DNA from: CATOSP01 sp965197545
Lineage (GTDB): Bacteria > Chloroflexota > Dehalococcoidia > Lucifugimonadales > UBA3495
DNA: 64,000 nucleotides
Direction: 5' to 3'
Assembly: GCA_965197545.1 (NCBI GenBank)
Contig: CBDANJ010000008.1
Coordinates: 992,001 to 1,056,000, forward strand
Shown here in pieces: positions 45,245 through 53,572 of the stretch (positions are counted from its first letter, which is position 1; each line of letters starts with the position of its first letter). The notes beneath the pieces are model-generated. The model worked only from the letters and a program-made list of their open reading frames with translations. It searched no databases and was not told the DNA's origin. Position numbers and translations under genes: made by a program.

Positions 45245-45834
45245 CAGATCTCCCCGGCCGCGGCGACAGCCCGCTCGGCCCTCCTCCTGGCGGAACGCTT
45301 CCCGTACAGACGGGCGCACAGGGACGTCATCACCTCGGTCACGTCCCGGACCAGGTCGTCCTCGACCTCCCCATCGTCCACGACCAGGATGCGGGCGCCC
45401 CGGGCCGACAGGGCGGCTTCGATGTACTCGAACCCGAAACGGCAGAGCCGCTCCCGGTGTTCGACTATGATCGTGCCCACCGAGGGGTCGCCGATGATCC
45501 GGCGCAACTGCCGCCGGTTGCCGTTCAGACCGGACCCGATTTCCTTGACGACCTCATCGGGGCGGCAATCATGCTGAGTGGCCCACTCGGCCAGCCTGCC
45601 GGCCTGGCGGTCGAGACCGCCGCGCTGGTCCGCGGAGGAGACCCTTGCGTACAGAACGCACCGCGCACCGCCCTCGGGAGGAACGATGACGTAATACCGG
45701 CCGTTGGGGAGTTGCTCGATCTGAAGGCCGGGGGGCAATTTGCCCTGCCGGTGCAGACGGGAGGTGGTGGCCTTGTTGAAGCCGTAGAGACGGCCCCAGG
45801 CAGTCAGGCTGATGCGCTTGCTAATAACGTCCAT
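45244..45834 (-). CDS. tnpA: IS607-type serine recombinase TnpA
   Basis: The 196-residue protein starts MDVISKRISLTAWGRLYGFN, an N-terminal MerR-like helix-turn-helix. It is followed by a resolvase catalytic domain (CVLYARVSSADQRGGLDRQA with the active Ser) and GTIIVEHRERLCRFGFEYIE. This domain order defines IS607 TnpA. Its stop overlaps the tnpB start. MITE-1 copy B is inserted 5 bp before its start codon, so its original promoter and ribosome site have been displaced. The coding region is intact. Confidence 0.9.
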   Translation of the reverse strand: MDVISKRISLTAWGRLYGFNKATTSRLHRQGKLPPGLQIEQLPNGRYYVIVPPEGGARCVLYARVSSADQRGGLDRQAGRLAEWATQHDCRPDEVVKEIGSGLNGNRRQLRRIIGDPSVGTIIVEHRERLCRFGFEYIEAALSARGARILVVDDGEVEDDLVRDVTEVMTSLCARLYGKRSARRRAERAVAAAGEI

Positions 45835-45839
45835 ACAAT

Positions 45840-45988
45840 GAGCCTGTCCCATGAAGTTGGGGAGAGATGTAAGGCGTCACAATGAGCTTGATAATTGGCG
45901 TAACACGCATAGATATGAATCAGTTATGGCGACTATATGGCTCTTGTTGACGATATCCGAAACCGACCCTGGCTTATGGGACAGGCTC
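45840..45988 (-). mobile_element. 149-bp MITE-1 copy B
   Basis: The same terminal repeats as copy A, with CAAT duplicated at 45836-45839 and 45989-45992. By eye it is the exact reverse complement of 13234-13382. It lies between the tnpA start and MITE-2 copy C. Confidence 0.93.
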
Positions 45989-45993
45989 CAATA

Positions 45994-46146
45994 CTAAACT
46001 AAAGCCAAAGTGAAATGTACATATCTCTAGTCCGCAATGTCTGTGGTCACCCAGTTGGGGCCTAAGGGTGATATGAGGTGCTGTAGAATCCTTTCGGTAA
46101 TCTTCAAGACCCCCGAAATGCACATCCCACCTTGGTATTGGTTTAG
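45994..46146 (+). mobile_element. MITE-2 copy C (153 bp)
   Basis: The ends CTAAACTAAAGCCAAAGTG and CCACCTTGGTATTGGTTTAG are inverted repeats. TA flanks both sides. The centre is unlike copies A and B, apart from the outer 50 bp. Confidence 0.82.
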
Positions 46147-46562
46147 TATTTACTATATTCTGAACAGTTGCCAGCCCCCCATGTCATCTAAACAGGGCGC
46201 AGGGCAATCGCATATTGGCTTAAGTTTAAGAAACGAGTTAAAAAAGTAGAGGATAACCTGGTAATGGGATGGGTGGCGAAATGGGGAGTTCAATAGAACA
46301 TGGAGCGATGGCCAAACACTTTGAGGGTCTGGTGGACCCGCGGGTTGGGCGGGCCAAACAGCATGAGTTGCTGGACATCATCGTGATTACCATCTGTGCG
46401 GTGATCTGCGGCGCCGACAACTGGGTTGAGGTGGAGGAGTTCGGCCACGCCAAGCTGGAGTGGCTGAGCAGGTTTCTGAGGCTGCCCAACGGCATTCCTT
46501 CCCACGACACCTTCGGGCGGGTGTTCAGCCGCCTGGACCCCGAGCAGTTTGGGGCGTGTTTC

Positions 46563-46590
46563 ATGGACTGGGTCAAATGGACTGGGTCAA
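46563..46590 (+). repeat. 14-bp tandem duplication in ISAs1 transposase
   Basis: ATGGACTGGGTCAA occurs twice in a row; one copy gives FMDWVKSIAEL. Confidence 0.92.
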
Positions 46591-46987
46591 ATCTATTGCC
46601 GAACTGACTGAGGGCCAGGTGGTGGCGGTAGACGGAAAGACCCTAAGAGAGTGTCATGACCGGGCCCGAGGTCGTCCAGCCCTGCATCTGGTGAGCGCCT
46701 GGGCGTCGCAGAACCACCTGGTGCTGGGTCAGACGCGCACGTCAGCCCACTCCAACGAGATCACGGCGATCCCCGAGTTGCTTTCACTCCTAGACCTGCA
46801 TGGATGCATCATCACCATCGACGCCATGGGATGCCAGAAGGGGATTGACCGGCAGATCGTGGATGGGGGTTTGGACTACCTTCTGGCAGTCAAGTCCAAC
46901 CAGGGGGAGCTGTACGGAAACACCAAGGACGTGTTCGAGTGCGCCGCCCGGGAGGGGACCCCAGAAGTGGAACATAGTCACCATAAG

Positions 46988-47019
46988 CAGGTCAACAAGG
47001 GCCCAGGTCAACAAGGGCC
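46988..47019 (+). repeat. 16-bp tandem duplication in ISAs1 transposase
   Basis: CAGGTCAACAAGGGCC occurs twice in a row; one copy gives HKQVNKGHGRLESRECW. Confidence 0.92.
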
Positions 47020-47543
47020 ATGGAAGGCTGGAGAGTAGAGAGTGCTGGGTGATAGCCGACCGGAATGAACTGGCCTACGTGGACCCCCAGCGGCAGTGGC
47101 CGGGGCTGAAAGGAGTAGCCAAGATCAACTACCGGCGCAACGGGAATGAAGAATCCCCGACGGACACCCGTTACTACATATGCAGCTACCAGGCCATGGC
47201 TGAATCCCTGCTGCAGGCCACCCGGGACCACTGGGGCATCGAAAACAGCCTCCATTGGGTCTTGGACGTGGCCTTTGATGAAGACCGCTGCCGGGTCAGG
47301 ACCGGCCACGCCGGCCAGAACCTGGCAGTGGCGCGGCATTGGGCGCTAAACCTGCTCAAGCAGGAGCGCACGGCCAAAGTCGGTATCAAGGCCAAACGGA
47401 AAAAGGCTGGCTGGGACTATCCCTATCTGCTCAAAGTCCTCTCACCTTAATATGCGATTGCCCTGTGGATGTGCGTCCATGGGTATCGTTTTCCGTCACG
47501 CTGGGCTATAGTGTGATGGCACGCTAAATTGGCGCACCAAGGT

Positions 47544-47633
47544 TTGACACAAGAACGGACCTCCCCCTCTCTTCTTGTTCGCCCCCGCTGATTCACCTGT
47601 GTTCCCACTCTAAATTAGGGAGTCCGTTCTCGT
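47544..47633 (+). promoter_or_regulatory. DEAD helicase leader with RBS-sequestering hairpin
   Basis: TTGACA at 47544 is a possible -35. AGAACGGAC (47552-47560) and GTCCGTTCT (47622-47630) are perfect 9-bp complements. Next to them, CTCCCC can pair with the ribosome site AGGGAG (47617-47622). A long leader of this kind could control translation with temperature. Confidence 0.6.
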
Positions 47634-49025
47634 ATGGCTCTTGCATATCCGTCCGCCCGCGCGCGCCCATCCAACCGCACCCCACACCAGACCGTTTGCG
47701 ATGACTGCAATATGTCGGCCACCCTCCCCTTCCGGCCAACCCAGGGTAAGCCAGTGTATTGCCGCTCATGCTTCAAGGCCCGCCGTCAGGGGACTTCCCC
47801 GGCGGCCGGCGCCGACTCCATCCAGCCCATCCGTCCGCGTTCTGTAAATGAGCAAGCTGTTGACAGTACCCTGACCGGCGATAGCACATTTTCCGGGATG
47901 TCCTTGAACCCAGCCACCAAGACAGCGATTTCCCGGATGAACATATCCAGGCTCACCCCCATTCAGGAGAAGGCCATCCCTCAACTCTTGGCGGGACGCG
48001 ACTTGATCGGCCAGGCGCGTACCGGCTCCGGTAAAACGCTGGCATTCGCAGTGCCTTTGGCGGAGATGTGCGACCCGTTGGTCCGGCAAGTGCAGGCCGT
48101 TGTGCTGGTTCCCACCCGGGAACTGGCCATGCAAGTGGCCGGAGTCATCGAAGCCCTGGTTTCCCCGCAGGAAATCCGCGTGACGCTGCTGTATGGCGGG
48201 CGGCCTCTGAAGCCGGAATATGTAGCATTGAGGAACGGAGCCCAAGTCGTCATCGGCACTCCGGGCCGGACGCTGGACCATCTGCGGCAGAGGACGCTAG
48301 ACCTAAGCTCTGTGCGATTCCTGGTGCTGGACGAAGCGGACGAAATGCTGGACAGGGGGTTGGGCCCCGACGTTGAAGCCATAATAGGCCGGACGCCCAA
48401 AGAGCGGCAGACGGCGCTCTTCTCTGCAACGATGCCGGAGTGGGTGTCCCAGACCGCTTCGAAGCACCTGCGCAATCCTGTAACGGTGGAGGTGGACGCG
48501 GGCCTGCAGGCGCCTCCCACCGTGGAGCACCTGGTCTACACCATCGAGAAGAGCGACAAGCTGGAGGCGCTGCGGACTCTGCTGGACCAGCGGGAAGATG
48601 CCCCGGTGATCGTGTTTGGCAAGACCAAGCGCGGCGTCAAACAGTTGGCCCGGCATCTGGATTCCTTGGGCTACCCGGTTGGAGCGCTCCAGGGAAATCT
48701 AAGCCAGAGTGCGCGCGAACGGGTGGTGAGGGGTTTCCGTTCCGGCGCGGCGCCGATCCTGGTGGCAACCAATGTGGCCGCCAGAGGTTTGGACTTCGAG
48801 GGTATCGGCCAAGTTATCAACTATGACCTGCCGGACTCGGAGCAACTGTTCACCCACCGCGTTGGACGGACTGGCCGCATGGGCCGCTCCGGCGAGGCGG
48901 TGACGTTTATCACGGTGGACGAAGAACGGAAGTGGCGCGAGATTGAGCGCGGCCTGGGCCGCCGGTTCGTCCGCAAGCCCTGGCAGCCGGTCCGTAAGGC
49001 CAGGACGCTTCTATATCGGGAATAG
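47634..49025 (+). CDS. DEAD-box RNA helicase with N-terminal zinc ribbon
   Basis: The 463-residue protein opens with a zinc ribbon, CDDCNMSATLPFRP followed by CRSCF. The helicase then has LTPIQEKAIPQLLAGRDLIG, ARTGSGKTLAFAV (Walker A), VPTRELAMQ, GTPGRTLDHL, LVLDEADEMLDRG, FSATMPEW, VIVFGKTKRG, ATNVAARGLDFEGI and HRVGRTGRMGRSG. It unwinds structured RNA, with likely roles in ribosome assembly, RNA decay or cold growth. It is intact, and a terminator follows. The N-terminal ribbon on a DEAD-box protein is a feature I associate with Chloroflexota. Confidence 0.95.
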   Translation: MALAYPSARARPSNRTPHQTVCDDCNMSATLPFRPTQGKPVYCRSCFKARRQGTSPAAGADSIQPIRPRSVNEQAVDSTLTGDSTFSGMSLNPATKTAISRMNISRLTPIQEKAIPQLLAGRDLIGQARTGSGKTLAFAVPLAEMCDPLVRQVQAVVLVPTRELAMQVAGVIEALVSPQEIRVTLLYGGRPLKPEYVALRNGAQVVIGTPGRTLDHLRQRTLDLSSVRFLVLDEADEMLDRGLGPDVEAIIGRTPKERQTALFSATMPEWVSQTASKHLRNPVTVEVDAGLQAPPTVEHLVYTIEKSDKLEALRTLLDQREDAPVIVFGKTKRGVKQLARHLDSLGYPVGALQGNLSQSARERVVRGFRSGAAPILVATNVAARGLDFEGIGQVINYDLPDSEQLFTHRVGRTGRMGRSGEAVTFITVDEERKWREIERGLGRRFVRKPWQPVRKARTLLYRE

Positions 49026-49060
49026 ACCCTGCGCTCCCGGCCGGGTCTTTCTTTTCTCTC
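49024..49060 (+). terminator. Terminator after DEAD helicase
   Basis: AGACCC and GGGTCT form a stem around a GC-rich loop, followed by TTTCTTTTCT. Confidence 0.7.
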
Positions 49061-49077
49061 AATATTACAACGACAGT

Positions 49078-49332
49078 TTAAGGGGGGATGTCCCGGGATG
49101 CGCGCTGGGCGGGGCGGCGTTTCGCATAGGAGCGGCGGGCCCGCTCGTTGTGTAGCTGCGTACTCTCCAGCCACCGCAGCAACTCAGCCGGCCCGAACTG
49201 TTCCCGGGGCAGCATTTCACGCATCACCCGGTACACCTGCGGCCTCGTGATCCACGGCATCTTTTTCCCCCAAGTGTCAAGGGCGGCGAGAAGGTGTACC
49301 ACTGCGGCGGAGGAATCGTGTACCACCGGCAC
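49078..49332 (-). CDS. Small hypothetical protein beside an IS21 remnant
   Basis: The 84-residue frame contains WGKKMPWITRPQVYRVMREM and FGPAELLRWLESTQLHNERA, which look like a real folded protein. Its start, MPVVHDSSAAVVHLLAAL, resembles the sequence downstream of istB at 57341-57400 (VVHDSTAPVAQLLSAI). This suggests both belong to the flank or 3' region of related IS21 elements. Function unknown, and the start is uncertain. Confidence 0.4.
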   Translation of the reverse strand: MPVVHDSSAAVVHLLAALDTWGKKMPWITRPQVYRVMREMLPREQFGPAELLRWLESTQLHNERARRSYAKRRPAQRASRDIPP

Positions 49333-49403
49333 GATGAGAAAGAACTGAATTGGGAGCCGGGCGGGGTCAGGTCAGGAGCAGGGGTCCGCAGGTCCGGAGT
49401 GAG

Positions 49404-49592
49404 TCAGGAGTCTTCCGGCTCGTCCGAGACCTGGTAGGCGGCGCTCTGCCGGCGGCGGCGGAGGCGGTAGCTGTCGCCGTTCATCTCCAGGATATGGACG
49501 TGGTGGGTGAGCCGGTCCAGCAGCGCGCCGGTGAGGCGTTCCGGTCCGAACACCCCGGTCCACTCATCGAAAGGCAGTAGCGTACTTCCCAA
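49404..49592 (-). pseudogene. istB: IstB C-terminal fragment (IS21 remnant)
   Basis: LPFDEWTGVFGPERLTGALL followed by HVHILEMNGDSYRLRRRRQS is nearly the same as the end of the full istB at 56486. Only the last 55 or so residues remain. The upstream flank is unrelated sequence. Confidence 0.88.
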
Positions 49593-49762
49593 CGCCCTAG
49601 CCGAAGGCTGGCTTGTTGACCATCAGGTAGAGTGTGCAGATCGGCAAGGCTATTGCAAGCACCCCCCAGAAGTGTAACTGTTCAGAGTTGATGAGGTGAA
49701 ATGGTCGAAAGCGGTTTGGGAAATGCGAGCGGTGTAGGTGGAAGTTATGTCATACAAGGGGT

Positions 49763-51142
49763 GTGGATGGGAAACATGACCTAAAGGGGGCCAGCCGGGA
49801 AGAGTTGCTGGAGGTCATCGGCAGGCTGGAGGCTGTGATTGCCGGTCAACAGGCCGTCATTGATCAGTTGCAGCGGCGGATTACGGCGTTAGAAGGGGGT
49901 CTGAAAGGCAAGGGACGGCTGGGAATGCCGGGCAATAAACCGGGTGCAAGACCAGGGCCAACGGAGAGGAAGGGGTCAAGAAAGCCCCGTCCCCATGGGT
50001 TTGCCCGCCAGCGCATGGCGCCGGCCCAGCGGGTGGAACATGTCCTGGAAACCTGTCCCGATTGTGGTACGGGCTTGGCTGGGGGATGGACCCAGCGGAC
50101 CCGGGAAGTCATCGAGGTCCCGGTGGCTCCGGCGGAAGTCACGGAGCACGTCTTCGTGGCCCGTGTCTGCCCAGTATGTGAGCGGCGGCGGACCCCCAAG
50201 GCGGACTTGGGCGGAGTGGTCAGGGGTCAAGGGCGGTTGGGGGTCAACTTGGTCTCCTTGATCTCCTTGATCGTTGCCCTGCGGGAGGAAGGCCGGTTGC
50301 CCATACGGACCATCCAATGGTATCTGGAGACAGTCCACCAGTTGCGCCTTAGCGCCGGGGGAATCACCCAGGTCCTCCACGGCGTGGCCCGGCGAGCCCA
50401 ACAGGCGGTGGCCGAGGTGCTGGAGCTAGTCCGGACCAGCAAGGTGGTGCACGCTGACGAGACCGGCTGGCGTCAGGACGGGAAAAACGGCTATGTCTGG
50501 ACCTTCAGCACCTCCACCGAGCGGTACTTCCGGGGCCGGGACAAGGGAGTGGTGGACGAGGCGCTGGGGGAGTCCTTCAGCGGGGTGTTGGTCAGCGATT
50601 TCTACGCTGCCTATAACCACTATCCTGGTCCGAAGCAGCGGTGTTGGGCCCATCTGCTCCGGGACATCCATGACCTGAAGGCGCTCTACCCCGAAGACGC
50701 CAAGCTGGCCAGATGGGCCGCGGCAGTGCACAACCTCTACGCCCAGGCCAAGAGCTTCTCCCATCCCCAAGCAGGGAAACGCCGTCTGGCCCAACTGGAG
50801 TTGGAGCGGAAATTGCTGGCCCGGCGCCGCCCCTTCCTTGACGACCCCTTGGCGGTTCAGGGTAAGCTCTGCCGGCGCATCGAGCGCTTCATCAAGGAGT
50901 TGTTCGTCTTCGTGGCCGAACCCGATGTCCCCTCGGAGAACAACGCTGCCGAGCGGAGCCTACGCCACCTGGTGACCAGCCGGAAGATCAGCGGCGGCAC
51001 CCGCTCGGACCAGAGCCTGCCCCCGTGAAAACGGGGGGCACGGACACCAAGATGGCGCTCGCCTCCCTCGCCGGTACCTGGCGCGCCAGGGGCCTTAACC
51101 CCTTCACCGCATGCCGTCAGTTGCTCACTTCCCCCCAACTCT
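49763..51142 (+). pseudogene. IS66-family transposase TnpC with hairpin insertion near the end
   Basis: The frame has an N-terminal leucine-zipper helix (LEAVIAGQQAVIDQLQRRIT), the basic linker GMPGNKPGARPGPT, a zinc-binding part (CPDCGTGL, CPVCERRR) and the catalytic core: VVHADETGWRQDGKNGYVW (Asp), LVSDFYAAYNHYPG (Asp) and PSENNAAERSLRHLV (Glu). A 23-bp GC hairpin at 51014-51036 replaces the normal continuation after GGTRSDQ, so the open frame stops at 51028. Without it, the frame reads GTDTKMALASLAGTWRARGL and ends as the family normally does near 51142. All catalytic residues lie before the break. Confidence 0.9.
51014..51036 (+). repeat. 23-bp GC hairpin insertion, IS66 transposase
   Basis: AGCCTGCCCCCG, TGAAAA and CGGGG lie between GACCAG and GGCACG. 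The stem is perfect. Deleting it restores DQGTDTK. Confidence 0.87.
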
Positions 51143-51154
51143 GAACAGTTACAA

Positions 51155-51552
51155 ACACCTGCGTTCCGTTCTTAGCGAGGCCACAAAACTGGACAAAATC
51201 AAGCACTTTTGCGATTACCTTCACCTTAAAAGTGTAATCAGCCGCCCGCACCTACGCCCAACGATGAGATCCTGTGGGAACCGACTGGTAGCACCCCTTT
51301 AATGGATTGAGTCGCCAAGAAGCCTCTGCTTTTTCAGCAGGGGCTTTTGATTCGTGCCAACCCAGGTCCGATGGAGATTGCCCAAAGGCAAGCGGGTTCA
51401 GAATTGGGCTTCAAGGCACCTTAGCCAACTTCTCACCCTTGCTCCACCTCCACTTGGCCCATTCGGTGCTCCACCCCGTTCTGAGGTCACAGCCTCTGTA
51501 ACGTTATCGAAACGTTGAGTTACATCAACACCCGGCTGCAGTGAAAAACTGA
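51155..51552 (+). other. Gap with a likely terminator
   Basis: At 51319-51350, AGCCTCTGC, TTTTT and CAGCAGGGGCTTTT form a good intrinsic terminator. What it ends is unclear; a short plus-strand frame (NDEILWEPTGSTPLMD) precedes it. AAACTGGACAAAATCAAG at 51186 repeats a sequence at 7164. Confidence 0.5.
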
Positions 51553-51886
51553 TCTGTGGATTCGAGATGGCTGGCATGCCAGATTCGAGCTGGATGCACG
51601 CGCCCGGATAATGGGCTACAGTTCGGAGGAGCTGGCATCTTGGAGAGCTCCATCCCAAGATGTCCAGAAGCAATACTATGAGGCGGTTAAGTCGGCGGCT
51701 AGGGAGTACATCGCCTCTCTCACCAACGAGGACCTGGACCGGACGGTCACCTTCCCTCCGGGAGCCCAGACGCGCGACGACAGCGTGGCCACGGCACTGG
51801 GGCAGTTGGTATGGGATAACGTGGCCCACGACGGGCAGATCGCCTACCTGCGCGGGATGTACGCAGGAACGGGTCGGCACCGCTAG
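51553..51886 (+). pseudogene. DinB-family protein, N-terminus missing
   Basis: The frame DLWIRDGWHARFELDARARI, MGYSSEELASWRAPSQDVQK, VTFPPGAQTRDDSVATALGQ and LVWDNVAHDGQIAYLRGMYA is the C-terminal two thirds of a DinB_2 helical-bundle protein, with the metal-binding His in VAHDGQI. A stop codon lies upstream in frame and the first helix is gone. An ATG at 51611 could give a 91-residue product, but it would lack part of the fold. Confidence 0.75.
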
Positions 51887-52071
51887 GCTCCTTTTGGGTA
51901 AGCAACCGGTAGGAGTCTAAAATCAAGTGTTTCTGCCCTACCGCCGAATTAAGCGTATAATCGGAGCCAGCCTGGCCTGCTTTGTTTGCGTGAACCGCTG
52001 CTAAAAGCGGGGAACAGCGAAAGTTTTGACTTAAATTATCCGAGCAAAAATGCAACATTGGAGGAAGAGCA

Positions 52072-53433
52072 ATGGCTTATGACTTGCTGGTGAAGAATGG
52101 CCGTCTTATCGACGGCTCCGGCATGCCCTCATTCCATGGTGACGTAGCGGTGAGAAACGGAAAAATTGTGGAGCTTGGCAAGCTAAGTGGCCCGGCCACC
52201 CGAGTCATCGATGCCGACGGACTGGTTGTGTCCCCCGGCTTCGTGGACAACCACTGCCACTACGACGCACAGGTGACCTGGGACCCCATGTGCAGTTTTT
52301 CCTGTTTCCACGGCGCGACCACGGTGGTGATAGGAAACTGCTCGCTGGCCTTGGCGCCGGTACGGCCGGGCACGCAGGAACGGGTCTCCGAGTTCCTGTC
52401 CCGTGTGGAAGCGATTCCAATGGAAGTACTTCGCACGGTAGACTTCTCCTGGGAGACTACCGGCCAGTACATGGATGCCCTGGACCAGCAGCGCCTTGGA
52501 GTAAACGTAGGAACACTGATCGGACACTCCGCTGTCCGGTACTATGTCATGGGAGACGAGTGCCAAGGCCGCGAGGCCACCGAGAACGAGATCGAGGCGA
52601 TGCAGCAGTTGGTCCGCGACGGAATTCAGGCCGGTGCTTTGGGCCTGTCCGTGTCTCGAAACCAGGGCCACTTCGACCCCCAGGGGGTACTGGTCCCTGC
52701 GGTCTGGGCCACAGAGCAGGAGATTTTCGCCTTGGGCGACGTTTTGAGAGACATGGGCACCGGGATCATCCAAGGTGGTGGTGGCAGAGACGCCGAACTG
52801 AAAAACCGGCTGATGAGCAGGCTTTCCGAGACCACGGGCCGGCAGGTGGTGTACAACAATCTGGGCCAAACCTCCCGCAAACCCGACGAATGGAAGCAAC
52901 TGATGGCAATCATCGAAGAGACGTCCAGCGCCGGGATTCGGGCCTATCCGCTGTGCACTCCCAACAGCACCGAGGAAAGCAATGTAGACATCGAGGCCAT
53001 GCGCCAGATACTCAACTTCCCCAGCGCAATAGTGGGCCTTTCCGATGGGGGCGCCCACGTGCAAATGCACGGCGGATATGGCTACAGCACGCGCTTGCTG
53101 GGCTACTGGGTGAGGGAACAGGAGATCATGTCCCTGGAAAAGGCCGTCCGGCGGTTGACCTTCGAATCGGCCTCGACCTTTGGTATCCACGACCGGGGGT
53201 TGCTGCGTCCCGGCTTTGCGGCGGACATAACCATCTTCGACCCGGAGACGGTGCAGCCGCTGCCCGAAGAGACGGTGCATGATTTCCCCGCCGGTGGATG
53301 GCGAATCCGGGAGCTGGCCCAAGGGATCAAGAACACCATCGTCAACGGAGAGGTGCTCATCGAAGATGGTAAACCCACCGGGGCGTTGCCGGGCCGGGTC
53401 ATGCGAAACTCGCTTTACAACTCCAACCTCTAG
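52072..53433 (+). CDS. N-acyl-D-amino-acid deacylase-like amidohydrolase, internally shortened
   Basis: The 453-residue protein starts MAYDLLVKNGRLIDGSGMPS after GGAGGAAG. It has the metal site VSPGFVDNHCHYDAQVTWDP, the carboxylate region SVSRNQGHFDP, and LSDGGAHVQMHGGYG with the catalytic Asp. These match the D-aminoacylase/amidohydrolase 3 group common in SAR202-like bacteria. Members are usually 530-580 residues. Here the segment between RAYPLCTPNSTEES and AIVGLSDGGAHV is about 100 residues short, while both flanks align. The deletion is in frame. Activity is therefore uncertain. Confidence 0.88.
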   Translation: MAYDLLVKNGRLIDGSGMPSFHGDVAVRNGKIVELGKLSGPATRVIDADGLVVSPGFVDNHCHYDAQVTWDPMCSFSCFHGATTVVIGNCSLALAPVRPGTQERVSEFLSRVEAIPMEVLRTVDFSWETTGQYMDALDQQRLGVNVGTLIGHSAVRYYVMGDECQGREATENEIEAMQQLVRDGIQAGALGLSVSRNQGHFDPQGVLVPAVWATEQEIFALGDVLRDMGTGIIQGGGGRDAELKNRLMSRLSETTGRQVVYNNLGQTSRKPDEWKQLMAIIEETSSAGIRAYPLCTPNSTEESNVDIEAMRQILNFPSAIVGLSDGGAHVQMHGGYGYSTRLLGYWVREQEIMSLEKAVRRLTFESASTFGIHDRGLLRPGFAADITIFDPETVQPLPEETVHDFPAGGWRIRELAQGIKNTIVNGEVLIEDGKPTGALPGRVMRNSLYNSNL

Positions 53434-53572
53434 GAGCCCAGGTTACCGGCAAAGCACATTGCTTGGCGGGTGGTTTGTGAACGGAAATAGGCCAGTTGCC
53501 TGAGTCAGCCAACATTGGTGCAGCGCCAGGCACCTGAAATCAACAATTCCAAACCACAGGAAGGAGGAACCG

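Larger units (their letters stand above)
46269..47450 (+). pseudogene. ISAs1-family transposase with two tandem duplications
   Basis: The start region MAKHFEGLVDPRVGRAKQHE and LLDIIVITICAVICGADNWV match ISAs1-type (H-repeat) transposases. The catalytic parts are VVAVDGKTLRECHDR (Asp), ITIDAMGCQKGIDRQIVDGG, YLLAVKSNQ and HWGIENSLHWVLDVAFDEDR (Glu). A 14-bp repeat (46563-46590) shifts the frame after FMDWVK, and a 16-bp repeat (46988-47019) shifts it back after HKQVNKG. The section between them is read in a different frame. Removing one copy of each restores a normal transposase of about 380 residues. Confidence 0.92.
46200..47465 (+). mobile_element. ISAs1-family element
   Basis: CAGGGCAATCGCATATT at the left and AATATGCGATTGCCCTG at the right are perfect 17-bp inverted repeats bounding one transposase gene. 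No direct target repeat was found. Confidence 0.9.
49673..51154 (+). mobile_element. IS66-family element (tnpC only)
   Basis: TGTAACTGTTCAGAGTTG at 49673 and its complement near 51134-51151 are inverted repeats. Only the large transposase gene is present, with no tnpA or tnpB. No 8-bp target repeat was found. Confidence 0.82.

Noticed and set aside
51155..51352. A possible tRNA or small RNA gene before the terminator at 51319
   Set aside because: No cloverleaf could be folded by eye; only the terminator is supported.
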